Positions 20,835 to 32,780 of a stretch of DNA of 64,000 bases are shown one piece after another. The notes beneath the pieces are model-generated. The model saw only the letters and a list, made by a program, of their open reading frames with translations, did not search any database and was not told where the DNA came from. A program made the position numbers and the translations under genes. Position 1 is the first letter of the stretch. Every line of letters begins with the position of its first letter. This stretch comes from Closterium sp. Naga37s-1 (Eukaryota; Streptophyta; Zygnematophyceae; Desmidiales; Closteriaceae): the NCBI GenBank assembly GCA_947471745.1, contig CANJKZ010000774.1, positions 1,116,001-1,180,000 on the forward strand. The letters are read 5' to 3'.

Positions 20835-20959
20835 TGTCAAACTTATATATAGCTTATATTTGTGTAGGCTGTAGCCCATAAGGGGTACAGCCCAATTAGG
20901 GTTAGTACTTGTACCCAACTCTTTGCTAGTTCATTTCATCCTCATTCATTCTCGTGACA
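20835..20959 (+). repeat. 5' LTR of A3
   Basis: 125 bp, TGTCAAACTT to CTCGTGACA, related to the A0 and A1 LTRs (GTAGGCTGTAGCCCATAAGG block). The primer site TGGTTTCAGAGCAGG follows at 20960-20974. Confidence 0.88.
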
Positions 20960-20974
20960 TGGTTTCAGAGCAGG

Positions 20975-22050
20975 TCCTCTGCTAGGACCGGTTTTTCCTT
21001 GGGCCCACCACTTCGCTGCCCCACTAGCAGCCCTTAGCGACCCTCGTGCCGCCCCTCTGCCCGTCGCCCCTAGGCCCGTCGCCCCTAGACCGGCCCGTAG
21101 GCCCTAGCCAACGCGCCCCTAGGCCCGTCGACCCCTAGCACGCGCTCGGCTCCGTCGACACCTAGCCCGCCCGCCCGGCCCGTCAACCCCTAGCTCGCGC
21201 GCCTCGGCCCGTCGACCCCTAGCCCGCGCGCCAGGCCTTGTCGACCCCTAGCCCGCGCGCCCCGGCCCCAGTCGACCCCTAGCCCGCGCGCCAGGCCCTG
21301 TCCACCCCTAGCCCTCGCGCCCAGGCCCCGTCGACCCTAGCCCGCGCGCCCTGGCCCTGTCGACACCTAGCCCACCCGCCCGGCCCGTCGACCCCTAGCC
21401 CGCGCGCCCAGGCCCCGTCGACCCCTAGCCCGCGCGCCCCGGCCCTGTCGACCCCTAGCCCGCGCGCCAGGCCCTGTCGACCCCTAGCCCAACCCCCAGC
21501 CCGCGCCACGGCCCCGTAGACCCCTAGCCCGCGCCACAGCCCCGTCGATCCCGAGCCCGCGCCCTGGCCCGTCGACCCCTAGCCCGCGCCCCGGCCCGTC
21601 GACCCCTAGCCCGCGCCCCGGCCCGTCGACCCCTAGCCCGCGCCCCGGCCCGTCGACCCCTAGCCCGCGCCCCGGCCCGTCGACCCCTAGCCCGCGCCCC
21701 GGCCCGTCGACCCCTAGCCCGCGCCCCGGCCCGTCGACCCCTAGCCCGCGCCACGGCCCCGTCGATCCCTAGCCCGCACCACGGCCCCGTCGACCCCTAG
21801 CCCGCGCCCTGGCCCGTCGACCCCCCTCCCCCCACTTCGTGTTTGGCCCCTCGGCACCTTGGCCCCCCGGCCCCGCCCCTAGGCCCCTCGGCACCTCGGC
21901 CCCTAGGCCCCACGCCCCTCGGCCCCTTGGCACCTCGGCCCCTTGCCCCCCCCTCCCCCCCCCCCCCCCAACTTCGTGTTTGGCCCCTCGGCCCCTAGGC
22001 CCCTCGGCCCTGCCTCTCGGCCCCTTGGCTCCTCGGCCCCCCATTTCGTG
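20975..22050 (+). repeat. GC-rich tandem-repeat leader of A3
   Basis: Units around CGTCGACCCCTAGCCCGCG repeat from about 21100 to 21830, including a homogeneous block at 21570-21750, then give way to GGCCCCTCGG-type units. The change of unit toward the gene end parallels A1 and A2. Confidence 0.85.
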
Positions 22051-23560
22051 TTTGGCCCTTTCGCTGAACTTGATAACCCTGACCCTGAGTTTTCTTCCAC
22101 TCGCCTGGAGGCATTTTATCAGGGTCAGGGGATCATCCAATCTTACACGCTACCAGACTCGCCGCAGCAAAACGGGGTAGCCAAGCGACGCATCGGCCTG
22201 GTCACGGAGGTTGCCCGGACCCCCATGTGCCATGCCAGTGCCCCCCAGTTCCTGTGGCCTCAGGCAGTCCGCTACGCCGCGCACTAGTTGAACCAGTGGC
22301 CCAGTGACGCACGGCCAGGGGTGATGCCGGTCTCCCTATGGATAGGTTTTCCGGGCGTAGCAGCTGGCTTCCGCGTCTGGGTTTCTCTGGCTCACGTTCA
22401 AGCCCCTGGCGCGAACAAGTTGTCTCCGTGCACTCGTGCCTACGTCTTTCTTGGCTTCCCTTTGGATACCTCCTGCTGGGTGTTCTACGACCCGGTCACC
22501 TACCAGTTCTTCACTTCTCAGAACGTCACGTTCGATGAGTCTGTCTGTTACTACAGGAGTCGCCCCCACCGAGGTACTGAGGTATTTCCCCCCCCCCGCT
22601 ATTCCTCACCCTTGAGCCCCCCCTAGTCGCCCCGGTAGCCCCCCCCTTCGTGTCCTGCCCCGTCAGGTGTGTCGCACGTCACTCCGCAGTCGTCCCCTTG
22701 CAGCGTCCAGTCTCTGTCGTGTCTGGGGGTGCGGGAGGTGCAGTTGCGGAGGGTGAGGGTACTGGGGCTGCTGGAGCTGGTGGTGTTGGCTCTGGGGGTG
22801 TGGGCGTGGAGGTCACTCCCGTGGAGGACACGGCAGCCTCAACTCGGCGGCCTCGCCCCGCGTCACCCCCTGGCTTCCCGTCCGTCCCGGAGTTCCCTCC
22901 TCATTCTTCTCTGCGGCTGGTTGCTGCGGAGCCTGGGGGTGTTCCCGCGGGAGGTACTGGAGGCACCGGGGGTGTCGGTGGTGGAGGTGCTGGTTCTGGG
23001 GGAACTGGAGCCGAAGACATTGGCACTGTGGCGCCTACACCGCGCACTGTACGTTTCCTGACCCGTGAGCAACGTCTCTTCCAGCTGGAGAGGGAGGAGC
23101 GGGGGAGGTTTGAGAGGGCACGACAGCAGCAGCAGCAGGAGCAGTCTCAGACGCATCGTCAGGAGAGAATAGAGGAGGAGCCACAGCCACAGCAGGAGAG
23201 AGTAGAGGAGGAGTCACAGCCGCAACAGGAGAGAGCAGAGGAGGGGTCACGACAGTGGCAGCAGGTGCAGTTACAGCCGCAGCAAGAGAGAGTAGAGGAG
23301 GAGCTACGACTACAGCACCAGGTGCATTTGCAGTCACAGCAGGAGAGGGTAGAGTAGGAGTCCCGCCCGTAGCAGCAGGTGTAGTTACACCCGCAGCAGG
23401 AGAGAGTAGAGGAGGAGTCACGGCCGTAGCAGGAGAGGGTACCGCAGGATTCTCGGTCGCAGCAAGAGGCGCACCTGCAGCCGCAGCAAGAGAGGGCAGA
23501 GGAAGAGCCCCAGGAGCAGCAACAGGGGTAGGTGCCGTCGCAGCAGACGCCAGAGGAGGT
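22051..23560 (+). pseudogene. A3 integrase C-terminal half and Gln/Glu-rich linker
   Basis: From about 22080 the frame shows SYTLPDSPQQNGVAKRRIG, the region around the integrase catalytic Glu, here written NGVAK, so the Glu is replaced by Lys. A TAG at 22285 replaces the Gln seen in A1 and A2. The frame continues through the integrase C-terminus (RAYVFLGFPLDTSCWVFYD, SQNVTFDES) to 22626. The linker 22650-23560 first is Gly/Ala/Val-rich and then a tandem repeat of 11-13 residues of type QPQQERVEEES, with several stops. Confidence 0.82.
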
Positions 23561-24935
23561 GGAGCAGCAGCGACAGCGTGACTTGCCCGACCCTGCACCT
23601 GCACGCTTGGTTCGTGGTCCCCTACCGCCCCCTCATGTTCCCCTTGTCGAGTCCCTTTCCCCATCCCCGTGGACTCGTCGTTCTCCCCTCGATTGTGCCG
23701 TGCCTCCTGAGCCCCGTCGGTCCTGTTACCGTGCGTACGAGCCGTTTCACCTTGTTCTCTGCTCTCGTGTTCCACCTCCTCCTGTCCTTCCACAGCCTCC
23801 TGAGTCGTCCCTCACTGTGTGTTTCATGACCCATTGTCCGACTACCTTCATGCCTCCCGTCCTGTCGTCTCCCGTGTTCTGTTCGCATTGGTCACTCACC
23901 CGAGTGCCCCCCCGTTGTCTGTCTCGACTCTTGTTACCACTATCGCTGGCTTTGCCTCTTCCCACCGCCTTGACTACGCCGCTCACCTGATGAGTGGCAC
24001 TGCTCATTCTCCGTCCTCTGGGGGTGCTCCTGTCTTCCCCCTGGAGGTTCTCGAGGGCAGGCAGTTCGAGCTTGGTTTCCTTGCGGCATCTCTGCGCCAT
24101 GCTGCTTGCCCCTGAGGGGGATCCAGACCCCCTTGACATCATGATCCCTCGCACTCACGCCGAGGCGGTCTCAGGACCCTGAGATTCGTATTGGATAGCA
24201 GCAGAGGAGGCAGAGATGGCATCTTATAGGTCCACAGGCACCTACGTCGACGCCGTTCCACCACATGGGGCGAACGTCATCAGTGGCATGTGGCTCTACA
24301 AGGTGAAGCGGCCGCCTGGATCACCACCAGTGTTCAAGGCGCGCTATGTGGCGAGAGGCTTTAGTCAGCGAGAGGGGGTAGACTTCTTCCAGACCTTTGC
24401 TCCCACCCTGAAGATGACCATTCTTTGGGTGTTGCTGCATATCACAGCTCAGCGCGACTACAAGTTGCACTCCTTGGACTTCTCCACAGCGTTTCTTCAG
24501 GGGAGCCTGCACGAACAGATCTGGTTGCATCGCCCGCCTGGATTCACTGGCTCTTTCCCTCTTGGGACCGAGTGGTAGCTGCGTCGACCGGTCTACGGCC
24601 TACATCAGGCTCCCCATAAGTGGCATGACACACTTCACACGACTCTTGCAGCGCTTGACTTCTTTCCGTCGTCTGCTGACCCGTCGCTCTCCGTCCGCCG
24701 TAGCTCGACCCCGTTCATGGTTCTGATTTACGTTGACAACCTGGTCTTTGCCACTCCTGACAGACGCGCACTGGCCACCGTGAAGGAGGAACTGCACAAA
24801 AGACACACTTGCACTGACCTTGGTGAGCTGCAGCGCTACCTTGGCCTGCAGATCACTAGGGTCAGGGCAGCTCGCACCATTACGCTGACGCAGTCGCATA
24901 TGGTTGAGCAGATCCTTGTACTGGAATATAGGTGA
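23561..24935 (+). pseudogene. A3 linker end and reverse transcriptase (decayed)
   Basis: A Pro-rich linker leads at about 24216 into RT: MASYRSTGTYVDAVPP, YKVKRPPGSPPVFKARYVARGFSQRE, LHSLDFSTAFLQGSLHEQIW. A stop at 24576 breaks the frame; it resumes with the active-site box as YVDN (24729-24740), where the second catalytic Asp is Asn, and the connection segment (ARTITLTQSHMVEQIL). The homology ends near 24930, before RNase H. Confidence 0.85.
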
Positions 24936-25216
24936 GGGCGCTAATGTTACAATCCTCAGGCATTTACGAGATGGCACCACACTCGGTACTCAACAAACTT
25001 GGAATCATTAGCCTGGCACAAGGCATAAAAAAACCCACGTGATTTCATCAGAAGGGGGAGAAATGTATGTCTTTAAAAAATGCTTCGATTTTGTTATACA
25101 GAATTAGCTAGTATTTCTTGTAGGTTCAAATACTATTTTTACATGTCAACTAGCCGCCTACATGAAGTCCCACATTTAATGCGTGTTCTATGAGCATTCG
25201 TTTTTTGCATTCTGTT
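24936..25216. other. Unassigned sequence between A3 and the satellite
   Basis: About 280 bases, AT-richer than the surroundings, with no coding or repeat signal I can recognise. A purine run AGAAGGGGGAGA near 25052 resembles a retroelement polypurine tract, but no LTR could be defined after it. Confidence 0.4.
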
Positions 25217-28200
25217 TCATTGGTCCAGGCGGTTAGTAGGACCAACAGATCAGTTGGTACAACCAGCCTGATGGACCAACAAGCCACTTGGTCCAGACAG
25301 TTAGTTGGACCAACTGGCTTGTTCGACCAAAAGGCCAGTTGGTTCGACCGGTTAGTTGGACCAACTGATAGAGGGTCCAGCCGGCTTGTTGGACCAACAA
25401 ACCGGTTGGTCCAGCCGGTTAGTAGGACCAACAAGCTGGTTGGTCCGACCGTTTAGTTGGACCAACTGATCAGTGGGTCCAGCCGGCTAGTTGGACCAAC
25501 AAGCTGGTTGGTCCGGCCAGATAGTTGGACCAACTAAACAGTGGGTCCAGCCGGCTTGTTGGACCAACAAGTCGATTGGTCCAGCCAGCATGTTGGACCA
25601 ACTGATCAGTCGGTCCAGCCGGCTTGTTGGACCAACAAGCCAGTTGGTCCGGCCGGTTAGTTGGACCAACTGATCAGTGGGTCCAGCCGGCTTGTTGGAC
25701 CAACAAGCCGGTTGGTCAAGCCGGTTCGTTGGACCAACAAGCTGGTTGGTTCGGCCGGTTAGTTGGACCAACTGAACAGTGGGTCCAGCCGGCTTGTTGG
25801 ACCAACAAGCCGGTTGGTCCGGCCGGTTAGTTGGACCAACTGATCACTCGGTCCAACCGGCTTGTTGATCCAACGAGCCAGTTGGGCTAGCTAGCATGTT
25901 GGACCAACTGATCAGTCGATCCAACCGTCCTGTTGGACCAACAAGCCAGTAGGTCCAACTGGCCTGTTGGTCCAACAAGCCAGTTTGTCCAGCCGGCTAG
26001 ATGGACCAACTTATCAGTTGGTCCAACCAGCTTGTTGGTCTAAGAAGTCAGTTGGTCCATCAGGTTAGTTGGACCAACCGGCCTGTTGGACCAACAAGCC
26101 AATTGGTCCAGCCGTTTAGTTGGACCAATTGATCAGTTGGTCCACCCCGCTTGTTGGACCAACAGGCTGATTGGTCTATCCAGTTTGTGAGACCAACAGA
26201 TAATTTTGTCCAACCGGCTTGTTGGCCCAACAAGACAGTTGGTCCAATCGGTTAGTTGGACCAACTGAGCAGTGGGTCCAGCCGACTTCTTGGCCCAACA
26301 AGACAATTGGTCTCACCGGTTAGTTGGACCAATTTATGAGTTGGTCCAACCGGCTTGTTTGACCAACAATCCAGTTGGTCTGACCGGTTAGTCAAACCAA
26401 CTAATGACTTTGTCCAACCGGCCTGTTTGACCAACAATCGAGTTGGTCCAACTGGTTAGTTGGACCAACTGATCAGTTGGTCCAACCCGCCTGTTGGACC
26501 AACAATTAAGTTGGTCCGAATGGTTAGTTGAACCAACTGATCAATGGGTCCAACCGGCCTGTTGGACCAACAAGCCAGTTGGTCCGACCGGTTAGTTCGA
26601 CCAACTGATCAGCGGGTCCAACCAGCCTCTTGGACCAACAAGCCAGTTGGTCCGACTGGTTAGTTGGACCAACTGATCAGTTGGTCCATCCGGCTTGTTG
26701 GACCTATAAGCCAGTTGGTCCGAATAGTTAGCTGGAGCAACAAATGAGTGGGTCCAACCAGCTTCTTAGACGAACAAACCCGTTGGTCCAGCCGGTTAGT
26801 TGGACTAAGTGATCAGTTGGTCCAGCCGGCCTGTTGGACCAACAAACCAGTTGGTTTAGCCTGTTAGTTGGACCAATTGATAAGTTGGTCCAACCGGCCT
26901 GTTGGACTAACAATCCCGTTGGTCCAGCCTGTTAGTTGGAACAGCTGATAAGTTGGTCCAACCTGCTTCTTGGACCAACAAGCCCGTTGGTCCAACTGGT
27001 TAGTTGGACCAACTGATCAGTTCGTCCAACCGGCTTTGTTGGACCAACAAGCAAGATGGTCCAGCCGGTTAGTTGGACCAACTGATCAGTCGGTCCAACC
27101 ATCCTGTTGGACCGACAATCAAGTTGGTCCAACCGGCCTGTTGATCCAATAGGCAAGTTGTTCTAGCCTGTTAGTTGGACCAATTGATCAGTTGGTCCAA
27201 CAGGCCTGTTGGACCAAGATGCCAGTTGGTCCAGCCAGTTAGTTGGACCAACTGATCTGTTAGTCCAACTGCTTGTTGGACAAACAAGACAGTTGGTCCA
27301 GCCGGTTTGTTGTACCAACTGATCAGCTGGTCCAACCAGCCTGTTGAACCAACAAGACAGCTGGTCCAGCCGGTTTGTATGACCAACTGATAAGCTGGTC
27401 CAACCGGCTTGTTGGACCAACAAGCCAGTTGGTCCGACAAGTTAGTTTGACCAACTGATCAGCTGGTCCAACCGGCCTGTAGGACCAACAAGCCAGTTGG
27501 TCCGACCGACTAGTTGGACCAAATGATCAGTTGGTCCCACCGGCCTGTTGGACGAACAAACCATTTGGTCCAACCGGTTAGTTGGACCAACAGATGAGTG
27601 GGTCCAACCGGCTTGTTGGACCATTAAGCTAATTGGTCCGCCCGGTTAGTTGGACCAACAGATCAGTTGGTCCAGCCGGCTTAGTTGGATGTACAATCCA
27701 GTTGGTCCGACCGGTTAGTTGGACCAACAGATATGTGGGTCCTACTGGCTTCTTGGACGAACAAACCCATTGGTCCAGCTGGTTAATCGGACCAACTAAT
27801 CGTTCGGACCAACCGTCCTGTTGGATCGACAAGCCAGTTGGTACAGCCGGCCTGTTGGTCCAGCCTGTTAGTTGGACCAATTGATCAGTTGGTCAAATAG
27901 GCCTGTTGGACCAATAAGCCAGTTGGTCCAGCCTCTTAGTTGGACCAACTGATCAGTTGGTCCAACCAGCTTGTTGGACCATCAAGACAGTTGGTCCAGC
28001 CAGTTTGGTGGCCCAACTGATCAGCTGGTCTGACCGGCCTGTTGAACCAACAAGACAGTTGGTCCAGCCGGTTTGTTGTACCAACTGATTCGCTGGTCCA
28101 ACCGGCTTGTCGGACCAACAAGCCAGTTGGTCCGACCAAATAGTTGGACCAACTGATCAGTTGGTCCAACCGGCCTGTTGGACCAACAAACTACTTGGTC

Positions 28201-29425
28201 CAACCGGTTAGTTGGACCGACAGATGAGTGGGTCCAACCGGCTTGTTGGACCATTAAGCTAGTTGGTCCGACCGATTACTTGGTCCAGCCGGCTTGTTGG
28301 ACCTACAAGCCAGTTGGTCCGACCAGCTAGTTTGACCAACAGATAAGTGGGTCCTTCCGGCTTCTTAGACGAACAAACCCGTTGGTCCAGCCAGCTAGTT
28401 GGACGAAGTGATCAGTTGGTCCAACAGGCCTGTTGGACCAACAAGCCCGTTGGTTTAGCCGGTTTGTTGGACCAATTGATCACTTAGTCCAACCAGCCTG
28501 TTGGACCAACAAGCCCGTTGGTCCAGCCTGTTAGTTCGACCAACTGATCAGTTGGTCCAACCGGCTTGTTGGACCAACAAGCCAGATGGTCTAGCCGGTT
28601 AGTTGGACCAACTGATCAATCGGTCCTACCGCCTTGTTGGACCAACAAGCTAGTTGGTCCAGCCGGTTAGCTCGACCAACAAGCCAGTTGGTCGAGCTGG
28701 CCTGTTGGACCAACTGATCAGTCGGTCCAACCGTCTTGTTGGACCAACAAGCCAGTTGGTCCAACCGGCCTGTTGGTCCAACAAGCAAGTTTTTCCAGCC
28801 GGTTAGTTGGACCAAGAGATCAGTTGGTCCAACCGGCTTGTTGGTCCAACAAGCCAGTTGGTCCATCAGGTTAGTTGGACCAACCGGCCTGTTGGACCAA
28901 CCAGCCTGTTGGACCAACAAGCTAGTTGGTCTAGGTGGTTAGTTGGACCATCTGATCTGTTGGTCCAACGTGCCTGTTGGTCCAACAAGCAAGTTTGTCC
29001 AGCCGGTTAGTTGGACCAAGTGATCAGTTGGTCCAACCAGCTTGTTGGACCAACAGGCCAGTTGGTCTAGCTGGTTTGTTGGACCAACAGATATGTTGGT
29101 CCAACCGGCTTGTTGGCCCAACATATATTTTTGCCCAACTGGCTTGTTGGCCCAACAAGACAGTTGGTCCGACCGATTAGTTGGACAAACTGAGCAGTGG
29201 GTCCAGCCAGTTTGTTGGACCAAAAAGCCAATTGGACCGACCGGCTTGTTGGACCAAATGATCAGTTGGTCCGACTGGTTAGTTGGACCAACTGAACAGT
29301 TGGTCCAACCGGCTTGGCGAACCAACAAGCCAGTTGGTCTAACCGATTAGTTGGACCAACTGATAAGTTGGTCCAATAGGCTTTTTGGACCAACAAGCCA
29401 GTTGGTCCGACTGGTTAGTTGGACC
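25217..29425. repeat. 4.2-kb satellite of 34-bp dyad monomers
   Basis: About 120 diverged monomers of 34 bp. Each contains inverted arms TTGGACCAAC ... GTTGGTCC around a 6-bp centre, then an 8-bp linker starting CCGG. Two monomer types alternate: centre TGATCA with linker CCGGCTTG, and centre AAGCCA with linker CCGGTTAG, giving a 68-bp higher-order unit. Spacing of TGATCA-type centres near 25468, 25604, 25672, 25774 and 25842 (136, 68, 102, 68) fits the 34-bp step. The right edge is cut sharply by the LTR at 29426. Confidence 0.92.
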
Positions 29426-31649
29426 TGTTGGGTGCAAATTCACATTGCATGACATCCTGCCGTCTGTTTGTACGAGTATGCGTGTGCGAATGCATTTGGG
29501 TGTGAATGGAATGTTCGTGTGTTTGTTTGCTTTCGCAATTTTCGCTTGATGCATTTGTAGATACTCGCGCAGTATGCGCTTTGGCACAACATTGTACATG
29601 CTACGAACAGTGCAACCAGAAAGGACGAGCTCGCAAAGGAACCCAAGATGGAAGCTTTGCAGTTCGGTTGAATTGATTGCGCAGATTCAGTTGTATCCAA
29701 CTCGAAATTGTACTGTTTTGTTTGGTTGACTATAGTGTAGCAGGGCAGGCACTATAGGGGTAAAATTTAGGTGAAGGTTGGATGTTGTTTGTCTGTATCT
29801 GCATGCTACAGGGCCAGGGGAAACCAGCAAAACCAGCATTTGGCTGGTTGGACAAAGACAAAAGAGGTTCTGTTTTTAGGACCTGAACCTGGTTGTTGTT
29901 TTCCCAGGTTGGAAAAACAGAACCAGAGGTTGTTTACCAACCTACCACCTGCTGTTTTGTCTGGCCAGGCTGGATCTGTTTTCTTGCCCCCTGCACCAGA
30001 GGAACCAGCTAGCATGGAGGAGGAATTACCTGGACCAGATAAGGAAAAAAAACTGGCTTCTAGGAATGCTGAGTACCAGAGCCTGCAAGAGAATGGGACT
30101 TGGGAACTGGTGGTGCTTCCTGAGGAGAAGAAAGCGATACAATTCAAGTGGGTGCGAGCATCAAGACCGATGACAAGGGGGAGGTCACCATCTACAAGAG
30201 TAGGCTGGATGCTAAGGGGTTTATGCAAAAGGAGAAGCAGGACTTCAACGAGATCTTTGCGTCCACTACCAAACCCCCTACCCTCCGTGTCTTGTTGGCA
30301 AATGCAGCCGTTAGTGGGAAATTCATCATTCAGATGGATATATCAACGGCATTTCTCAATGGGATTTTAGACAAGGAGGTGTTCATGACACAGCCGCCTG
30401 GGTATGTGGATGGTACAGGCAGGGTGTGCAAGCTGGAAAAGTCCATCTACGGCTTGAAGTAGGCGCCACGCTGCTGGTACCAGAAGTTGGCAGCTGTTTT
30501 AAAGGAGATGGGATTCAGGACCAGCAGCTGTGATGAGAGCCTCTTTCTCAAGGGGGAGGGGGAGAAGCTGGTGCTGTTTCTGGTTTACGTGGATGAAATT
30601 CTCTCTTCAGCAGCAGCATGAAGGAGATCCAGAAAGTGCAGCAGCAGCTGATGGAGAACTTCAAGTGCAAGACCCTTGGGAAGGTAAAGTACTACCTCGG
30701 GATGCACATGGAGAGGGATCCAGATCACAGGTGGTTGAAGCTGCACCAGGAGAAGTTTATCAAGGAGCTGGGGGAGAAGTATGCGATCGAGAATGAGCGC
30801 AAGGTTGCAACTCCCCTGCCAGCTGAGTTCAAGCTTGTGAAGGCTGCAGAGGATGAAGGGGTTGAAGCCCAGGAGCAGCAGCAATTTCAGTCCTTGGTGG
30901 GCAGCATCTTGTATGCAGCGGTTCACACGAGGCCTGACATCTCTTTCTCGGTTGTGCAGTTGGCAAGGGTGGTGCAGAATCCATCTGAGGAGCAGGTGGA
31001 TGCAGCTGAACATGTGGTGAAGTACCTGAACTCTCACCCAAGCATTGGAATTCAATATACCGCAGCTGCACAAGTGAAGCAGAAAGGGGTTGAGGTGGTG
31101 AAGGAGAAAGGGGAGCAGCTTGGAGAAGGCAAGCTCTTTGTCACTTGCTTTACTGATGCTACTTGGGCTTCTGAGAAGGAGGATTCCTCATCAGTGGGAG
31201 GATAGATCTGCGTAGTTGGGGGAGGAGCTGTTAGTTGGAGGTCAAAGAAGCAGACAGAGATCGCACTCTCCTCCATAGAATCGGAGTACATGGCGATGTT
31301 CTATAGGGTAAATGAGGTGATTTGGCTGAGGAGGCTCTTAGAGGAGACTGGCCAGGAGCAGAATGTTGCAACCCGTTTTTTTTGTGATATCAAGGGGCCT
31401 CTTGGGATGGCCAGGAACGCTGTGATTCATGGGCTGAACAAGCACATGCATATCAAGTGGCACTAGCTGTGTAAGGAGGTGAAGAAGGGGACGGTGAATC
31501 CGATCTATATCAAGACTCACCAGCAGCCAGCAGACTTCGTCACCAAGGGGCTTGCGGATGAGCCTTATTGGCGTTGTGTGCGCACGAATGGAATGAGCAT
31601 GAACTAGCATAGAATGATAAGGATGCAGCCGGCAGGCTGAGGGGAGGTT
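29426..31649 (+). mobile_element. Copia B1: truncated LTR joined to RT-RNase H
   Basis: A family B LTR starts at 29426 (TGTTGGGTGC) inside the satellite. It follows the LTR sequence only to about 29981, where it passes into pol just upstream of RT at a shared CTGTT. The rest of the LTR, the primer site, gag, protease and integrase are deleted. The pol part ends at a polypurine tract before the LTR at 31650. Confidence 0.85.
29982..31605 (+). pseudogene. B1 reverse transcriptase and RNase H (decayed)
   Basis: RT landmarks: WELVVLPEEKKA, KSRLDAKGFMQKEKQDFNEIF, MDISTAFLNGIL, QPPGYVDG, KSIYGLK. Lesions: a one-base deletion in the KWVLRIK region near 30150, TAG at 30460 (Gln elsewhere), active-site box YVDE (about 30586) with a frameshift after it, TAG at 31203 (Tyr elsewhere) and TAG at 31464 (Trp elsewhere). 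RNase H landmarks TCFTDATWAS, SSIESEYMAM and KTHQQPADFVTK are readable to 31605. Confidence 0.9.
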
Positions 31650-32741
31650 TGTTGGGTGCAAATTCACATTGCACGACATCATGCCGTCTGTTTGTACGAG
31701 TATGTATGTGCGAATGCATTTGCGTGCGAATGGTGTGTTCGTGTGTTTGTTTGCTTTCGCAATTTTTGCTTGATGCATTTGCAGGTGTCGCGCAATGTGC
31801 GCTTCGGCACAACATTGTACGCGCCATGAACAGTGCAAGCAGAAAGGCCGAGCTCGCAAAGGAACCCAAGATGGAAGCTTTGCAGTTCGGTTGAATTGAT
31901 TGCGCAGATTCAGTTATATCCAACTCGATATTCTACTGTTTTGTTTGGTGAACTATAGTGTACCAGGGCAGGCACTCTAGGGGTACAATTTAGGTGAAGG
32001 TTGGATGTTGTTTGTCTGTATTTGCATGCTACAGGGCCAGGGGAAACCAGCGGAACCAGCATTTGGCTGGTTGGGCAAAGACAAAACACGTTATGTTTTT
32101 AGGACCTGAACCTGGTTGTTGTTTTCCCAGGTTGGAAAAACAGAACCAGAGGTTGTTTACCAACCTACCACCTGCTGTTTTGTCTAGCCAGGCTGGTTCT
32201 GTTGCTTAGAATTATTTGGGATCATCACTGGTTGTTCCCAGGTTGATTCCCAAGGTCCTTGCTAGCTAGAACTATATATTTCTTCTCTGTTTGTACCTGG
32301 ATATAGTCAAATTGATTCAAGCGAATTCCTCCCTTGCTGGAATTTCATTTCTGCGTGATTCGACGGCGAAATGCTACTCGAGTCAACGCTAGTACGCTAG
32401 AACTCCAACGCTAGGCAAACGCATTCCGAGCCATAACTCTGTAATGACAGAAATTTTCGCGAGTCAAGTTGGCTTATTTTAAAGCTCTTGGAGCGAGCTT
32501 CGATATGGGAAATTCTCAGCTTAATCCGATCTACAGTGTGCACGATACGCTGTGCAACGTTGAAGGTGCTCTTGCTATTTTAGCTAAGTCATTCTTGGTC
32601 CCTCTCTCTACAAACTCGGACCCGAGGATAGGGGCTGGTCTTGTACCAGGCACCCAAAGACCCTTGGAGGTGACCCCGAGGAGAGGTATTAAGTTTGATT
32701 AGGTCTTAATAACTTGAGTTTATTAGGCCCTTACACTAACA
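31650..32741 (+). repeat. Family B LTR (L2), full length
   Basis: 1,092 bp, TGTTGGGTGC to CACTAACA. It serves as 3' LTR of B1 and, because a primer site TGGTATCAGAGC (32745-32756) and leader follow, also as the 5' LTR of a further element. A TATA-like ACTATATATT lies at 32271-32280, conserved in most B LTRs. Confidence 0.92.
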
Positions 32742-32780
32742 AGCTGGTATCAGAGCTGCGTCATTGCGATCCTCGTTATA
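32742..32780 (+). other. Primer site and short leader behind L2
   Basis: TGGTATCAGAGC and the leader up to CCTCGTTATA match the starts of B5, B6 and B10. At 32781 the sequence switches to minus-strand pol of B2. Confidence 0.8.

Larger units (their letters stand above)
20835..24935 (+). mobile_element. Copia A3, 5' LTR present, internally deleted, 3' end missing
   Basis: A 5' LTR (20835-20959), primer site and repeat leader are followed directly by the integrase C-terminal half, then a long linker and RT. Gag, protease and the first part of integrase are absent. RT ends at about 24930 and no 3' LTR follows. It inserted in the integrase of the Gypsy remnant on its left. Confidence 0.85.

Noticed and set aside
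24936..25216. A possible LTR start after the purine run near 25052
   Set aside because: No second copy, no primer site and no terminal CA could be found to support it.
25217..29425. Many long open frames on both strands in the satellite, with a 34-residue period (GPTDQLVQLTGWTN-like)
   Set aside because: They follow from a stop-poor 34-bp repeat (34 x 3 = 102). Frames are open on both strands, have no consistent start, and vary like the DNA repeat.
25217..29425. CRISPR-like array of short palindromic repeats
   Set aside because: There are no unique spacers: the whole 34-bp unit repeats, linkers included, in a eukaryotic retroelement context without cas genes.
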